Below, one piece after another: positions 23,250 through 36,519 of a DNA stretch of 64,000 nt. The DNA lies in assembly GCA_037074705.1 (NCBI GenBank), contig CM073590.1, positions 184,978,746 to 185,042,745 on the forward strand. The letters are read 5' to 3'. This stretch comes from Zhengitettix transpicula. Lineage: Eukaryota > Arthropoda > Insecta > Orthoptera > Tetrigidae. Under the pieces are notes generated by a model that searched no databases, had not been told where the DNA came from, and saw nothing but the letters and a program-made list of their open reading frames with translations. The position numbers were made by a program, and so were the translations under genes. Each line of letters starts with the position of its first letter. Positions within the stretch are counted from its first letter, which is position 1.

Positions 23250-26200
23250 CTCAAAGGTATTTCCGAATATTTAAAAAATTGTTGTTACATTCATTAGTAT
23301 TTACAATGTATGTCAGAGATCGCTGTTTCATAGCGACTGTCACTTATTTGTAGTGACAATTTTATATTTGATAAAATATATAATGCTATATAGAGCTTGC
23401 AATGTATGACGAGCAAAATCCCCTATTTCATTGATTGAGTATATTGGACCTTAACAATTGTCTGAAAGCTATATATTATTTTTAATATGGTTAATGCTTA
23501 GTGTGGTAAAGCGATTATTAATTTTTTTTAAAAAAGAACGTTAAAAAAACACAGAATAAACAAACATAAAAAATTACATTTAATTCCAAATAAATACGCA
23601 ATTTTTGTATTATTTGCTTGTTCAATTTTTGTATTAACTGGGGCCCTCATTTTTATTATGTTCTTATGAACCCTACTAGTTTTTGTATAATATTATATTT
23701 TTATGTATTAGGTTCTGGAAGTAATTGTGAACAAAGATCAGAGGGGTCGAAAAGCAGTAGAGTACCTTATACATTTTCAGGTACGTTTAGTTAATGGATT
23801 TTGTACTCAATAACCTAAAGTAACAGCACTGGGAAGGGTTTGCCTGTAATAATTTGAGAACTGTAATTTTTTCTTAAAATATTTTATTACCAGTTCATGT
23901 TTTATGGTTACCAAGATTATATTCATTCAAATAATCATAATTTGTAGTTTTGTGCTTGAATAAATTAATATTAACATGAGCAAATAAAAACTCAAATTTT
24001 AACAATTTCCTTTACAGTACAGTAGTACTTAAGTAATTTATTCTTTTCATATTAAAGTGAACTAAATTTTATTACATTTCAGTCATTTATTTATAATCAT
24101 TGCTTATTTATCCTTTACTCAAAGATTTGATTAAAGCGATCATGTTTCATTATGTATCCATTTCTTTTTATTATTCTTTTATAACCTAAACTTACTTAAA
24201 CTAATTAATAATTAAACTTTGGAGATAATATTTTGATGATTCAGTTATTGAAATAAAAATGTTCAATGTTTATTTTTGTATTTGAAATCATTTTCTTAAT
24301 TGCCAAGACTATCACACTTTAAATTTCAAATGTAAAGTATTACACCTAAAATTGTTCTAGTACATTTAATATTTAATGATGCATGCAATTTTGTATTATG
24401 TTAATTATTTATACCTATAAATAAATAGTTCATTTTCTTTGGGGGTAAAACACTATAATTTTAATGTGACATATATGAACCTTTAAAATATTTTAACTCA
24501 CATTTTACTTTTCTGAATAGTATTTTCATTGCTTTATAGTGACTTTATTCTTAGAACTTAATTTATATTACTTAAAAGAGTATTTGATTTCATTAAGTTA
24601 TTAAAATATTTTCTCAAAGTATTACTTCTTTAATATTTGAATATATTTAGCAGGCACCTGATTGTTTCCAAGGTTAATGTTGGTTTATGTGCTTTTAGCT
24701 ATAGGTGTTAAATGGAACTTTTACAGATATTGTGCATGAACAGTAAATACCATTAATATTCAATATTACACTTAGAAATATTAGTAATTATATTCACATA
24801 TTCATTTTGCTTCTAAATAATTTATGTTAGTACTGTGATATGACTGTGTTGCAGTATCGTTTCAATCATTCACATGAACACTATTAAAAGAATCTAATTT
24901 ATTCCTACATATTTTTACAGTTTCATTTAAATGTTTTAAACAATAATTCTAACCACTTGTTCAGGAGATTGTTGTATGGTTTTACACCTTAGCCAGTGTT
25001 ACTATCAATTATCTTTCAATTGAAATTCAGGTTACCTACCTTCGCCAGACTTACCCATAGTTGGACACCCCTAAGTGAGTTTGTAATATTTTGCCCTAGC
25101 AGACTATTTATGATTAAAATTTAATAAACTAATGAAATAAAAATCTCACATTACAAAACATTGTGAATCATTTCTTGATTTTAAATAAATTTATATTCAT
25201 TGGTTCTTCCAAATATAACGCATTTATAGAATTTATTATTTAATATAATGCTTATATATTCAAAATGTCAGTTTCATTTGAATTTAATCTATCATACAAC
25301 TGAGTTTATAAGAATATATTCATAGCAATGATATAAACCACTTTTTTTTACGTGAGTAAGATGTTATTATCAAAACATGAGGAGTGTTATAATTCTTTAC
25401 TTAAAAACAAGTTACTTTATTTTCTTAGTAGGAGTTCCAAAGCAATTACACAGCATTAGCAACTTGAGGAAAATATTTTATATAATTAAATAAGAAAGTA
25501 GGAAATGATATAATAGTAATTGTAACTACAGAAAATAATGCATTATTGGTTAAAAACTGAATTATTACTATGTATCTGTGGTTTCGTATAACATCAAGAA
25601 ATGTTTTAAATGCCTAAATTACATGACAAAGCTTTGAAATTGTATAATTTTCTTTTAAATGTGTTGCTAAATTTTAAGTAAGTTATGTCTTTTTTTATAT
25701 TTATTATCTTACCTAAATTGGTAAAACACAATTTATTGTCAGGTAGGTAACAGCGTAGAATGTTATTATAGGATATCCAGAATTTTCTATGTTATTGTAA
25801 ATTTCATTAGTGCAGTTGAGTTTGAAATTGCAGATCATGTTTCCCACATATTGATGGCATACCTGGTGGCAGGTGCTCTGTTAAACTTGAATAACTGTAA
25901 TTATTCATACTCCTTACACGTCGAGCAACCTCATGATCCTTGGTAAAAGGAACATTGTAACTTTTCCATGTAATACAAGTCATAGAATCATAATAAGATC
26001 ATTTAAGGGATGATTATTAAGAATGAAGATTTTTGAGTTACTAGTGAATGTAGGATGCTCAGTGAAGTACAAATGGTTCATTTGACAAATGTTGTATTGC
26101 TCCCAAGGAGAAGATTCCCTTTTCTGTTTTATCAGTAATGTGTCACCTCAAGTTTCCCATGTAAGTATATATCCAGGGTATTAGAAATGGAGAATTTTCA

Positions 26201-29200
26201 TTTGTCTGATAATATGAACTTAGTAAACATACATAGTTGCTTCAAAGAGTGACAAATTTGATATAACATGTGTACAAAGTTCTTGCTACCACGGATCTTA
26301 ATAATATAAGAGGTATTCCTATTAAAAGATAACCAGGTTAAAATGAAGCAGGTGCTTATATTTGTAATGCATATGTACTGTTTTTGTTTCTCTCACTTAA
26401 ACAGATGTGGATTAGAGGCATATGATTAAAGGTAAGTTGAACACAGACAAAAAATAAAAAGGAAAAATATGATCCAGATAAGGAAACGGGCAATACTGAT
26501 TTTAACCAAGTACTAGACAGTAAATAACACCATGGAGGTATAAGTTAGGAATGATGAACTAGATTAACAGAAATGCAATAGGTGTATGAATAACAAGGTG
26601 GATTAATGAAGACATAAAACTATTGATCACTAAATAAAATACGAAAATGTTCCAGAATTTATGTTAATGGTAAGGATATGAAATGCAAAGCAGATTAAAA
26701 AACATTAAAAAAAATGATAGGTGATATTTGATAGAATTTATTGGTTCACAAGATGATGAAGCTGAGCTATATAAACTATCAGACTTTAAAAATAAGGATA
26801 TCTCACATTTTTCAACTAACAATTTTTCAATAAAAATAATATATCAAATAATTTAAAGGAAAGTTAAACAAGTTCAATTTGTAAAAAGGAAAAAGATTCT
26901 ATTAAAAAAATGGACCAATTGAGAATAATCTGGGCAAAATTCTGAACCTGAAAATCTCTTTACAATGTAACTGAAATATAGTGTTGAAACATTTTGAAGG
27001 ATTCACATTTTGTTATACATGTGTTAGATCTTAGGAAAATGTTGACAGACTAAATCTAACTTTCACCCCACCATTTACTGATGGGGATGAACATGTGATT
27101 GGGACTGCCACTGTTTAACTCAGTGATAGCAAAAATAATTGATTCACTAATGTGTGCCACTGTGAACAATTTATTTCACCTCTTACACTGATATGGACTG
27201 AACAGGCATGGTAAATGTCAAGTTTTCAACTCAGCATCCTCAAAACAGTGTATTACACACCAATCTTGGTTATTTTGCCATTATTCTAATTCCACACCTA
27301 GGAGTGCTCCTTACTTGTGACATTAGAGGATGAAATTAGATTTAAATTACACTGATAAACACTTTTAAATTGAACAATCCTGAAAATATTTAAGAGACAC
27401 TAGCATCAGTCCTTTTCGCATCATTTTTAATTGTCATCTCCTTACTATCCTACCCCTACGGGTGCCTAAGCTCAGAAACCTTTATCCTACATTAAAAGTT
27501 GTGTGTGAACCAAATTTGATTGAAATTGCCCCTTGCATATAAAGTGTGTATGCAAAACACACACTACATACATACCATTTTTTTACATATTAAGAATGAT
27601 TACATTAAATGAATAAAAAATTTGAAATACTGTCCAATATACGAGTTGAACAAACTTTTCAACGAATAAATACACATTATTTCCACATTCAGAGTTTATT
27701 TGATAACAAAAAGTAACATTACTTTAAAATCTGTGTCAATTTATTATTGCTTTAATTCCATTCATATGAACACAATCTGTTCATTAATCGTCGACAATCA
27801 TGTCATATCAACCACCAAATTATTAATGTAATTCTGTTCAGAAACTCACTTCAAAGTTAATGACTATTATAAATAAGAAACAAAATTATCAACTAAGATC
27901 AGTGTACATAATTGTAGAGCTAAGGCTAATACTTGAAATTACATAAACATATTAACACAGACTTAAATATCATTTAAAATCATTCTTGATATATTCATAT
28001 ACCAGTGTAATATATAAACCAAAAAAGTAATTTAAATTCAACACTGAGTGGTTAACTGGCTCTAGGTGCAATACTCTCGCTAGAAAACAAAGGTCAGAAG
28101 CAACTTGTATGGAAAGCAGATAGAGAAAGGTGGTGTCTTATCTGAAATTGAAACTCAGCATCGCCATTCAAAACAGGTGGAAGTTCTTCAAATTTTTCAG
28201 AAGGAAAAAACATCCCATGTGCTGACTGACAATGGATCTTCTGAAAGAAACTAACCCTTCAGAAAATTGGAAGAACTACCTCCTGTCCTGTATGGTGATT
28301 CCAAGCTTTAGTTTCGGCCAATAAACTATCTTTCTCTCTCTGCTTTCCATACAAATTTTATATATATCATGCTCGATCAGCATGCAGTTCAGACATACTA
28401 TTATTCGGAAGTTCCTCAAAAATTTGATTCATATTTCAGAACAACCTTACAGAACCAACTGTTTATTTCAGGAAAGGTCCAAGAGATTAGTGTCAGGTCA
28501 ATTCTTTTTCTGGTCTATTATAAGATTTGTGTAAGTAAATACTTGAGACAATCTAGTTCAAGATTGATTTTCCCGGTGTACAGTGTCTGTGTAGACAATT
28601 CCTTAGAAAGTTACTCAGAGTAACAAAGATTACAATGCTTCAATTTTTACACATTTAATCTGTGTTTGAATATTTAAATAAAGTTTGAAATGAAGATAAT
28701 AAGTTAGGATTGAGGAAAGATTATTGACCTACTTCATGTAAAAATATCAATGGTTGTCAAAAAATAAAAATGCATGTATGCCAAGGAAATTTTAATAATG
28801 TGTGTGTAATTCAGGATTGTGATTGATTGTCCTTCCTTAAGGAAAGAATATTTTGGAAATCCACTGGAAGGAATGAAAAATATTATTGATAATAAGATAT
28901 TTAATACTAACTGAGTTAGTTGAATATATCAGGAAGACTACTTATCTGAGTGAATTCTTAAATGTAGTAATTGCAATTATCAATAATGGATTAAGTTACT
29001 CATTTACAAGATATTCAAAAGTTTTCTCTCTCAAGAATTTAAATCATATGCATACGTTTGTAAATGGCAGAAATATGTATTGTTTAAATCTATAAAATAA
29101 TTTAACTACAAGATTCTGTGCCTAATATTATATATATCTCTGAATGTATACTCCAACTTCTATGCCTAAGAATCTACAATTTCAATATATATAATAAATA

Positions 29201-32200
29201 GTGAAGGCTTTCACGGTGAAGTTGGTTTCTGTAGTCTTCTTGGGTAAACTCATTGAGGTCATACTACGTTTCAATGGCAATCACTGCAATCATCTTATGA
29301 AGACCTGAGAAGACTACATAGATATATAATAGTTTGATAATATATACATATAAAAGTATTAGTCTATTATTCATAATTGAATTGTTAATTACTCGGGCCT
29401 TCCACAATAATCATGAATGAACACATCAATTTTGTTTCAGGGCTGGAATTCATCTTGGGACAGGTGTGTTAATGAAGATTATGTTTTGAAAGATACTGAC
29501 GAAAACAGACAGCTACAGAGAGATTTAGCAGAGAAAGCTCAACTACAGTTGTAAGTATGTTCCACTTTTTTTACAAATAAAATAATATAAAATAGGTGCA
29601 TTACTATAACAGTCTTTAATGATTAAATATTCAGATTAACACTTTGTTTTCAAATCTATTACACTAGCAGGTTGAATTAGTCAAATTTAATAACATTATA
29701 TTTTCATAATTTTTATGCTTAATAGTAGGTTAAGCCACAAAAAAAAACAGTAGAGAAATACAGAGTTAAGTAATCAGTTTGTATCACGTTTTATGTTAAG
29801 GAAGCATTATGAAGTTTAATGAATGACATTTCAGATAGGGTGATGTTCTTCTAGATCTAAAACAGATTTTTATGGATTTATACAGTGTTCTAAAATAACA
29901 GGAGTTTTCATTAGTATTTATAATTTGTTGTCTGATTTATAGATTGGGCAAATTAAATCTGGGAACTGTAGAGATTGATAATAAATTAGAAAGAAATGAA
30001 TGATCCTCAGACATTTTGAACATTAAAATCTATTCACCACAGAAGAGACAAAACAGTTCAGTACAAAGTCTGCATATCTTACATTCAGTTTGGGTCGTAC
30101 ATCTGAATTTATAGCTTCATTCATATTCCACAGAAATAAGCATTGGAACACAAAATAATTATATTTTCTGGATTTTATTGTATGTAGTGAATTACCAGAA
30201 CAATTTTTGCATCTCAGCTTCTCTTTAAGATTTTTGGCTGTTGAAGAAGTTCTTCATACAAGTAGAACATTTATTTCTGTCCAACTTTAAGTTCCTAAAT
30301 GTATTATTTAACAAATTTGTATTTACGTTTCAGTGGTGCCTATTTATACCGGCGAGAACGTAAGAAACGCCATCGCAAACTGTCGGATAAAATAAACGAA
30401 AGCCTAAAAGCCCGCAGGCGGGCTGGTGGAGGCTCATCATCTGATGAGGTTAGCTCTGAAAGTCAGAGCCAACAAGAAGTTGAAGATGATACTGATGAAG
30501 AGGAGGAAGAAGATGATGATGATGATGAAGAAGAAGAAGATGATGATGATGATGATGGGAATGGCTCAACTTCAGAAGGTGAATCTTCTGTGGACTTGGA
30601 TGATGATAGAATGCCTTTAGAATTAGGAGATGTTCTAAAGAAAGCATTGGAATTGGATTTTGAACTTATCACCAGGAGAAATAAGGTACTTCTTGTTTAT
30701 GTATATAATATTAGTAAGGATATGACATTGTCAAAAATAACTGCAATATTGGTATGGAAAGGAAAGAGAGATAGGTTGTGGCTTACCTGAAAGTGAAGTG
30801 CAGTGCCGCCGTAAGGAAATGAAGGTTGTTCTTCAATTTTTCAGAGGCTCTCAGCCTCCTTCAGGAAGGAGTGTTACACCATTCCATGCACCAGCCGGCC
30901 GTGGACTGCCTGCTGGCAATATATTAGTATATTTTAAATATAAATGTATTATAGTTTAATTGAACAGTTTTAATTGAGGATTTAAGACATTAATATTAAA
31001 TTTTTGTAGAACAACAAAGATTTTAAATAGCTTGGTATAGGAGGACATTATTTCCTCATATGTTCTTTACTAATTGTCCAGTATGTTTCTATACTACTAA
31101 TATTTTTAGCTGCATATTTTGCCTGCTGATCCGAATGTCGTAACCATTTTGGAAGGATATGTTCGTCAATTTGCAGTTAACCAAATTAGTGGATCATCAG
31201 AAAAGCCTCACCATAGATTTAGGTATCAACAAAGTAAAGTAGTAGACATGGAGAAAATTCACCGAAGGTACTCAGGTTCTTCTTTCAAGTACTTACACAG
31301 TTGGTGTAATTTTTATCTGAACTGTGTTTTTTATATATATTTCAGTCTAAATATCTGTAAGGAAGTTGTGGATGGACTAAGAATTTACTTTGATTTCACA
31401 CTTGCTGGCTTGTTACTTTATAACCAAGAAAGAGAGCAATGTGAAAAAGCTCGTAATATTCCTGTGAAGCAGGAGACAGTTATTGGGTAAGTACTAATCA
31501 GTATACTTAAGCTTTACTTTTATTAACGATATAAATTTTCTCAAGATTTCAAATTATGAAATTCCGAGGATGGCAACAAAAGTTAATTTGAACAGAATAG
31601 CTCAGGACCAAATTACATAAACCAGACTGTAAATATATAGAAGCATTTGCCTTCCATGGTTTTCCAATCATTTTCCTCTACAGTTACTGGTACTGGAGTT
31701 CTAATGTACATACAGTCATCCTAGTTTCCTCAAATTATTCAGGCAAATTCCCAGATGAAATTTAAATTCATGGCCATGGCTCCTGCCTTCCCTTGTCCAA
31801 CTATGTACAAGAAAAACAAGAGTAAGATTCAGGAAAATCAGCACACTAGCCATATGTGTCTCAAAATCCATAATGTGGCTTATAAGTTAAGAGTCTCAAT
31901 AGCTAATAGTGGATTTTATAGAGTATGGGGAATGAAACTTTTTCAATTAATAATATCAATAATGAAAATTAGTATATTGGAACATTTCATCTTAAGTTTT
32001 AAATATCACACTAATATTTTTTACAGTAAAATATTCTAGCAAAGCTTAAGTTGTTATTTATAAATTGTTTTCCTTTATATTTTATACATTGAAATTGTTG
32101 CAGGTTTTTTGATGAACTAGACAGTGTTGTTGTAAAGCAAGAACATGAGGATTCTGTTCGCACAAGCAAACTTATATTGGATTCTGATAAAGACGCTCAC

Positions 32201-34827
32201 TGTAGCAGCACCAATCAGGCAGAGAACATAAATGTTGATAATTCTGAAACTGGTAAAAGTACTTTTGCTATTAAATGATGTGAAAACACATGCATAGGGA
32301 TCAGTAAAATTAAATGTATTATAACAAGCTACAATATCAATCATTATCACACTGAAAGCGGATTTTCCCTTTATAGAAGATTCTCAACATATATCATCAA
32401 AACATCTCATATATCCCATTGTTAATGCCCGAGTATAGGCTTCTCAACAAAAAGTGAGACCTCATTGTGTGCTACATAATAGGAACCTTTAACAACATTG
32501 TAATTTTGTTAATGAATTTGAAAAGAAGAGCTTGGGCAAATATTAAATTGAAAAATGGTAACAGATTGGGAAATTATTAGTGTAATTATGCAAAACATTA
32601 TGATACAATTTATGTATAATCTCGAGTATGGTGTGCCATCATGCTTACAGGAATTTATTTCTAAAATAAATTATAATTTTTTACAAAGTTTATTTTTTAT
32701 TTCAAACAACATATTGTACAAAAAAAGGAATAAAACAAAAAGTATAATAGCCTATAGTACAATATGAAGTAATAATTCAATTTAATATCCCGACTTAATT
32801 GATTTTTATCATAGCTCCTCTCATGAGGAGCTATTACAGCAGTATCATCAGAAGAAATTAAATAATCACTACCATCGTTAGCATTGTATGGATTTAATCC
32901 TGCCTAGGGACAAAACCAAGAAAAAGCAAGCTATTGTGGTTATTCTTGGAACTAGCACTTTCCAATTATACATGAGAAATGTTGTTTTCAGAGTCCACAG
33001 ACATAACCTGTATTCATGTATTTTATGTTCCCATTTTTTTTCATTCAAATTTTGAGTATAAAAGGTGTGCGGCATTATATGGTTATTGATTTGTTTTAGA
33101 AAATGAATTGAAAATTACCTTTGAAATAAATTATACATGTAAAGTATGTTTTTATAGTATTGTATACTTACAAATTAATTAAATCATTGGTGAAACTATT
33201 TTTTTATAAAGCTGGAATAGGAAATAATTGAAACAATGGAATAAATATAGGGTTTATTAATTATGGTGAAAAACAATAATAATAGAGGAGTATATAATTT
33301 TAAGTTTGTTAGGAGAATTTACAAATCATATTTAACAATGTTCCTTTGTGTGTGTGTGTGTTTTTTGTTGTTTTTCCCCCCTAAGTGAAATGTAATTATT
33401 TACTTTAAAAATATTTATAAAGTGATACTTAACTCTTTGAATTCCATTAATTTAAATAATTATCTAGCAAATATAGATTTTGGTTTTGTCACAGGCTATC
33501 CTGGAAGAAAGCGAAGTTTAAGGTCTCATAGACAGCAAAATACAGAAAATACAAGTTATTCTGCAGAGAGTAATGGTCATGGAAAATTGCTCAGGTGCAA
33601 TGACAATGTTACTAGTAATGAAAACTATCCTATCCAAACAATCAAACAGGAGTCTGCATTTTGTAACAACTTATCTAGGTAATGTATGACACTTATCAAT
33701 TATTTTCATTTTATCAATGACTAAAACTTCATCATATGTATATAATTGAAGTTTTAACTACAAAAGAAACTAACAGAAAAATATAGTATATATTGTTGAT
33801 ACATTTGCTTTTGAATGATTCTATTTATATGGTTATTATTAATTTGATTCATTAATAGATTTGCTATCTCTACCAAACACATCAAAAAGTGTAATAATAC
33901 ACATTTGCAGATGAGTGTGAAATTTGTTTTGAAATAAATATTATTTCAGTTTTACCAGCACAAGCTCTGGGTGTACTTCTCCAAGTTTCCATCCAGCAAC
34001 ATCATCTGTTGGTATTACATGTGTTAACAATGGTACTCAGAATGCCACAACAGCAAATTTGTTTTTGTCTCAAGTACTATCCTGGCAGCTTGTTCCTGAC
34101 ACCATTTTTGCTGAGACTCCAGTTGCTCCATCTTTAGTTTATGGAGCCACACATTTGGCTAGACTTTTTGGTAAGAATATAAGTGAATAGCATATTTTTC
34201 AGAAATACATCTTGTTATATTTATTTGATTAGTGTAATCATTTTAGTAACCCAGGTAAAGTGTGCTTTGAACTCTTAAATTAAAAGTAAATAATATCATT
34301 TCTTTTCTAACTACTATGTGCCTCTTTACATTTTTTAGCATTTATTTTTCTATCTTTTGATATTCTTGTTAAATGCCATTAAACTGGTTAGTTAAAAAAC
34401 AGAAATCATCTTATCCTCTTATAACTTTGTTGTTCCATAATTATAATCACAAACATACTTGGCAAATAAGTCAGCCAAATCGATATTAAAATTGATGTTA
34501 TACTTGTCTGAAATAATTTATACATAATTAACATAGCAAGTACTATTGTTCCTAAAATGTTTTCCTGGGATAATAGTTGTATAATGAAAAATGTACATCT
34601 TTTCATAAATTAATAATGAGAAAAATAGCCAAAAACACATGAAAGATGTGATGATATAAATATCACACAACTTCTGGAAACCTTGTTCATGCTAAGAAAA
34701 CTAAAAAGCACAAGAGCCTAGAGTGACATGACTGCACAAATCAGTTGAAAAAACTCAAAATTCTTTTAAAACGTGTTGTATTTATATTATCACTTCATTT
34801 TTCTGTATTTGGCTATTTTTCTCACTA

Positions 34828-34880
<53 letters not shown>

Positions 34881-36519
34881 ATTAGGAGAATCCATTTAAG
34901 GAATTAATTCACATTCAAACTTGGATAGTTTGAATATATATATATATATATATTGTATTAGTAATGATGTGACATTGTCAAAAATAATTGCAATATTGGT
35001 ATGGAAAGGACAGAGAGATAGGTTGTGGCTTACCTGAAAGTGAAGTACGGTGTCGCCATGAGGAACTGAAGGTTGTTCTTCCTGAAGAAGGAGGCTGAGA
35101 GCCTCTGAAAATTTGAAGAACAACCTTCAGTTCCTCATGGCGACACCGTACTTCACTTTCAGGTAAGCCACAACCTATCTCTCTGTCCTTTCCATACCAA
35201 TATTGCAATTATATATATATATATATACTATATTAGTAAGGATGTGACATTGTCAAAAATAATTGCAATATTGGTATGGAAAGGAAAGAGAGATAGGTTG
35301 CGGTGTAGCCATAGGGAACCAAAGGTTGTATATAAAATAACATGTGTGTGCTCTATCCTTCAGCCCACTGCAATCCTACAAAATACCCCACAAATATACA
35401 TACATACAAACAAGCACATTAGAATGGAAGGTAAAAACTAAAGAAAAGAATAAAAAGTAAAAGATTGATAATGTGGAAAGGTAAAGCAGTTGGTAGAGCA
35501 TTTGTATACAAAGCAAGAAAGAGTACCTGGGTTCAATTCCTAGCCCTGCCAAAAAAAATTTTGTCTATCCTTCTACTTCCTTTCCTCTCTATGCTTGAAA
35601 ATATGCTTCCTTTGAGCATATTACTATGTCTAAAGCATATACTTTCTTCAGCGTATTCCCAACCTTTGTCCTATGTTTCTATCTTACCTCACTGTCCAAT
35701 TATCAAATGTGACTTCATTTCTTAATAATTAAAATCCTTAACATTTGTATACATATAATTAAAAACATTGTAAATTGTTTCAGTTAAATTACCAGGCCTT
35801 TTGCAAGCAACTACAATCCCTGAAAGAAAGTTGAGGGTATTACATAAACATCTGGACATGTTACTAACGTATGTATTTATAGAATTTGTATTTTATATTT
35901 CCTTCGGACAGGATAAATTATGAATAAAGTTATAGATATAATATATTCAATTATATTGGTTAATACCCCCCAAAAATTATGTGTATGTATCCTTTTTAAT
36001 ATTATATTGCTAATAAATTAATATCTAGTTGTTTTGCATCACACTAGAACTTCCTGGCAAAATACTCCCTAGTCTTATAAATTTATCTGCTGTGTTATGC
36101 TGTTTCTGTTACCTTCTAATAATCAATACATTTGTTATTACATAAATAATTCCTTAAATTAAAAATAGTTTACTTCATTTAAATTAATTTTAACTTTTCA
36201 TTTCATCACCAGATACTTAGTAAAGTATAATTATGTTTTACTTTATAACAGCCAATCATAAATTTTATGTTATGTTGTCGTTGAAAGAATTTTTTTAAAA
36301 TTAATATATTAAGTCATAATAAAAGAATGTGTATACATTTTGGAAATGTGTGCATAAAGTGATATTTTTACGTACACATAAATAGAATTGTCTAATAATT
36401 GCTTGTAGTAGTTTAACCTTTTACATTACACTTTTCATTTTAGGTACCTCGAAGAAAATGTTGATTGGTTTGGAGAACAATTCTACAAAGATGACCCAAG
36501 AGCAATTAATGGTGACTGA
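23155..36519 (+). CDS. msl-3: Male-specific lethal 3 homologue (MSL3), chromo-barrel and MRG protein
   Basis: Eleven coding exons: 23155-23256, 23712-23780, 29441-29550, 30334-30685, 31110-31267, 31346-31486, 32104-32252, 33495-33678, 33950-34170, 35784-35868 and 36444-36519. All have GT-AG borders and compatible phases; total 1,647 nt, 548 aa (human MSL3 about 521). Exons 1-3 encode the chromo-barrel domain ([36 protein letters not shown]), which in the family binds methylated H4K20 or H3K36. Exon 4 adds a basic stretch and an acidic Asp/Glu run (about residues 142-168). The MRG domain is split: [20 protein letters not shown] to [20 protein letters not shown], then after a Ser-rich insert [25 protein letters not shown] and [13 protein letters not shown]3 recruits the MOF acetyltransferase complex that acetylates H4K16. 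MRG15 is excluded by length and by the acidic and Ser-rich inserts. Confidence 0.97.
23781..29440. other. msl-3 intron 2 (5.7 kb)
   Basis: The largest intron of the gene. It is AT-rich and mostly featureless. It contains a diverged foldback at 28060-28375, a RTE/SINE-tail-like relic near 27420-27590 (CCAAATTTGATTGAAATTGC followed by CATACATACC) and hairpin-core relics near 29215-29330 (TCTGTAGTCTTCT and its inverse). No nested gene was recognised. Confidence 0.5.
28060..28375. repeat. Diverged foldback related to FB-1, in msl-3 intron 2
   Basis: The left half (TATGGAAAGCAGATAGAGAAA, near 28108) and the right half, read on the other strand (TATGGAAAGCAGAGAGAGAAA, ending near 28355), form imperfect inverted arms of roughly 110 bp around the region near 28200-28230. 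Both arms contain the GAAGTTCTTC / GTAGTTCTTC core also seen in FB-1. A short TATATAT lies at the right edge. Identity is moderate, so this is an old copy or a sister family. Confidence 0.65.
30700..30885 (+). repeat. FB-1 half-copy in msl-3 intron 4
   Basis: The sequence from TATTAGTAAGGATATGACAT through GATAGGTTGTGGCTTACCTG to TTCAGAGGCTCTCAGCCTCC matches one arm and the centre of the FB-1 hairpin, without the second arm. It lies just 15 bp beyond the exon 4 donor in a 424-bp intron. Confidence 0.85.
33340..33362. repeat. Short (GT)n tract in msl-3 intron 7
   Basis: A GT run followed by T-rich sequence, about 130 bp before the exon 8 acceptor. Confidence 0.6.
34608..34834. repeat. FB-2 foldback copy in msl-3 intron 9
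   Basis: The ends are inverted repeats of about 60 bp: the left reads AATAATGAGAAAAATAGCCA and the right, on the other strand, AATAGTGAGAAAAATAGCCA. The inner part has CTTCTGGAAACCTTGTTC and CACAAGAGCCTAGAGTGACA, found again in the FB-2 copy at 53831-54163. A long TA tract starts immediately at the right end. Confidence 0.8.
34835..34953. repeat. Two TA microsatellites around a 34877-34930 spacer
   Basis: TA runs at 34835-34876 and 34936-34953 enclose a segment that is the inverse of 737-780 (CCATTTAAGGAATTAATTCA here). The second TA run leads into FB-1. Confidence 0.9.
34984..35212. repeat. FB-1 foldback, 98-bp perfect inverted arms, in msl-3 intron 9
   Basis: The left arm 34984-35081 and right arm 35115-35212 are identical reverse complements over all 98 bp that I compared base by base. 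The spacer is 33 bp (35082-35114) and itself holds a small GAGGC/GCCTC stem. The outer ends read ATAATTGCAATATTGGTATG. A TA tract follows at 35211-35226. Transcribed as part of msl-3 intron 9, it would fold into a long, fully paired stem. It encodes no protein. Confidence 0.95.
35228..35330 (+). repeat. FB-1 truncated copy
   Basis: The segment from TATTAGTAAGGATGTGACAT through AAAGAGAGATAGGTTG repeats the left end and arm of FB-1 right after the full copy, in direct orientation, then diverges. Confidence 0.8.
35465..35760 (+). mobile_element. tRNA-derived SINE copy in msl-3 intron 9
   Basis: The head resembles a tRNA: AAAGCAGTTGGTAGAGCA fits a pol III A box and GGTTCAATTCC a B box, about 37 bp apart. 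The body (CCTTTCCTCTCTATGCTTGA, then CACTGTCCAATTATCAAATG) matches the reverse complement of 950-1190. The tRNA-like part does not continue into an intact cloverleaf, so it is a SINE and not a tRNA gene. Confidence 0.82.

Noticed and set aside
30426..30672. Met/Lys-, His- and Ser-rich frames over msl-3 exon 4
   Set aside because: They are alternative-frame readings of the GAT/GAA repeats that encode the acidic tract of MSL3.
32816..32839. Short palindrome ATAGCTCCTCTCATGAGGAG
   Set aside because: Only about 10-bp arms; such stems are expected by chance and it does not match the foldback families.
35478..35552. A possible tRNA gene
   Set aside because: A-box and B-box-like motifs are present but no cloverleaf can be closed; the flank matches the SINE at 950-1190.
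23155..36519. MRG15 (MORF4L1) instead of MSL3
   Set aside because: The protein is 548 aa with an acidic linker and a long insert splitting the MRG domain, as in MSL3; MRG15 is shorter and has no such insert.
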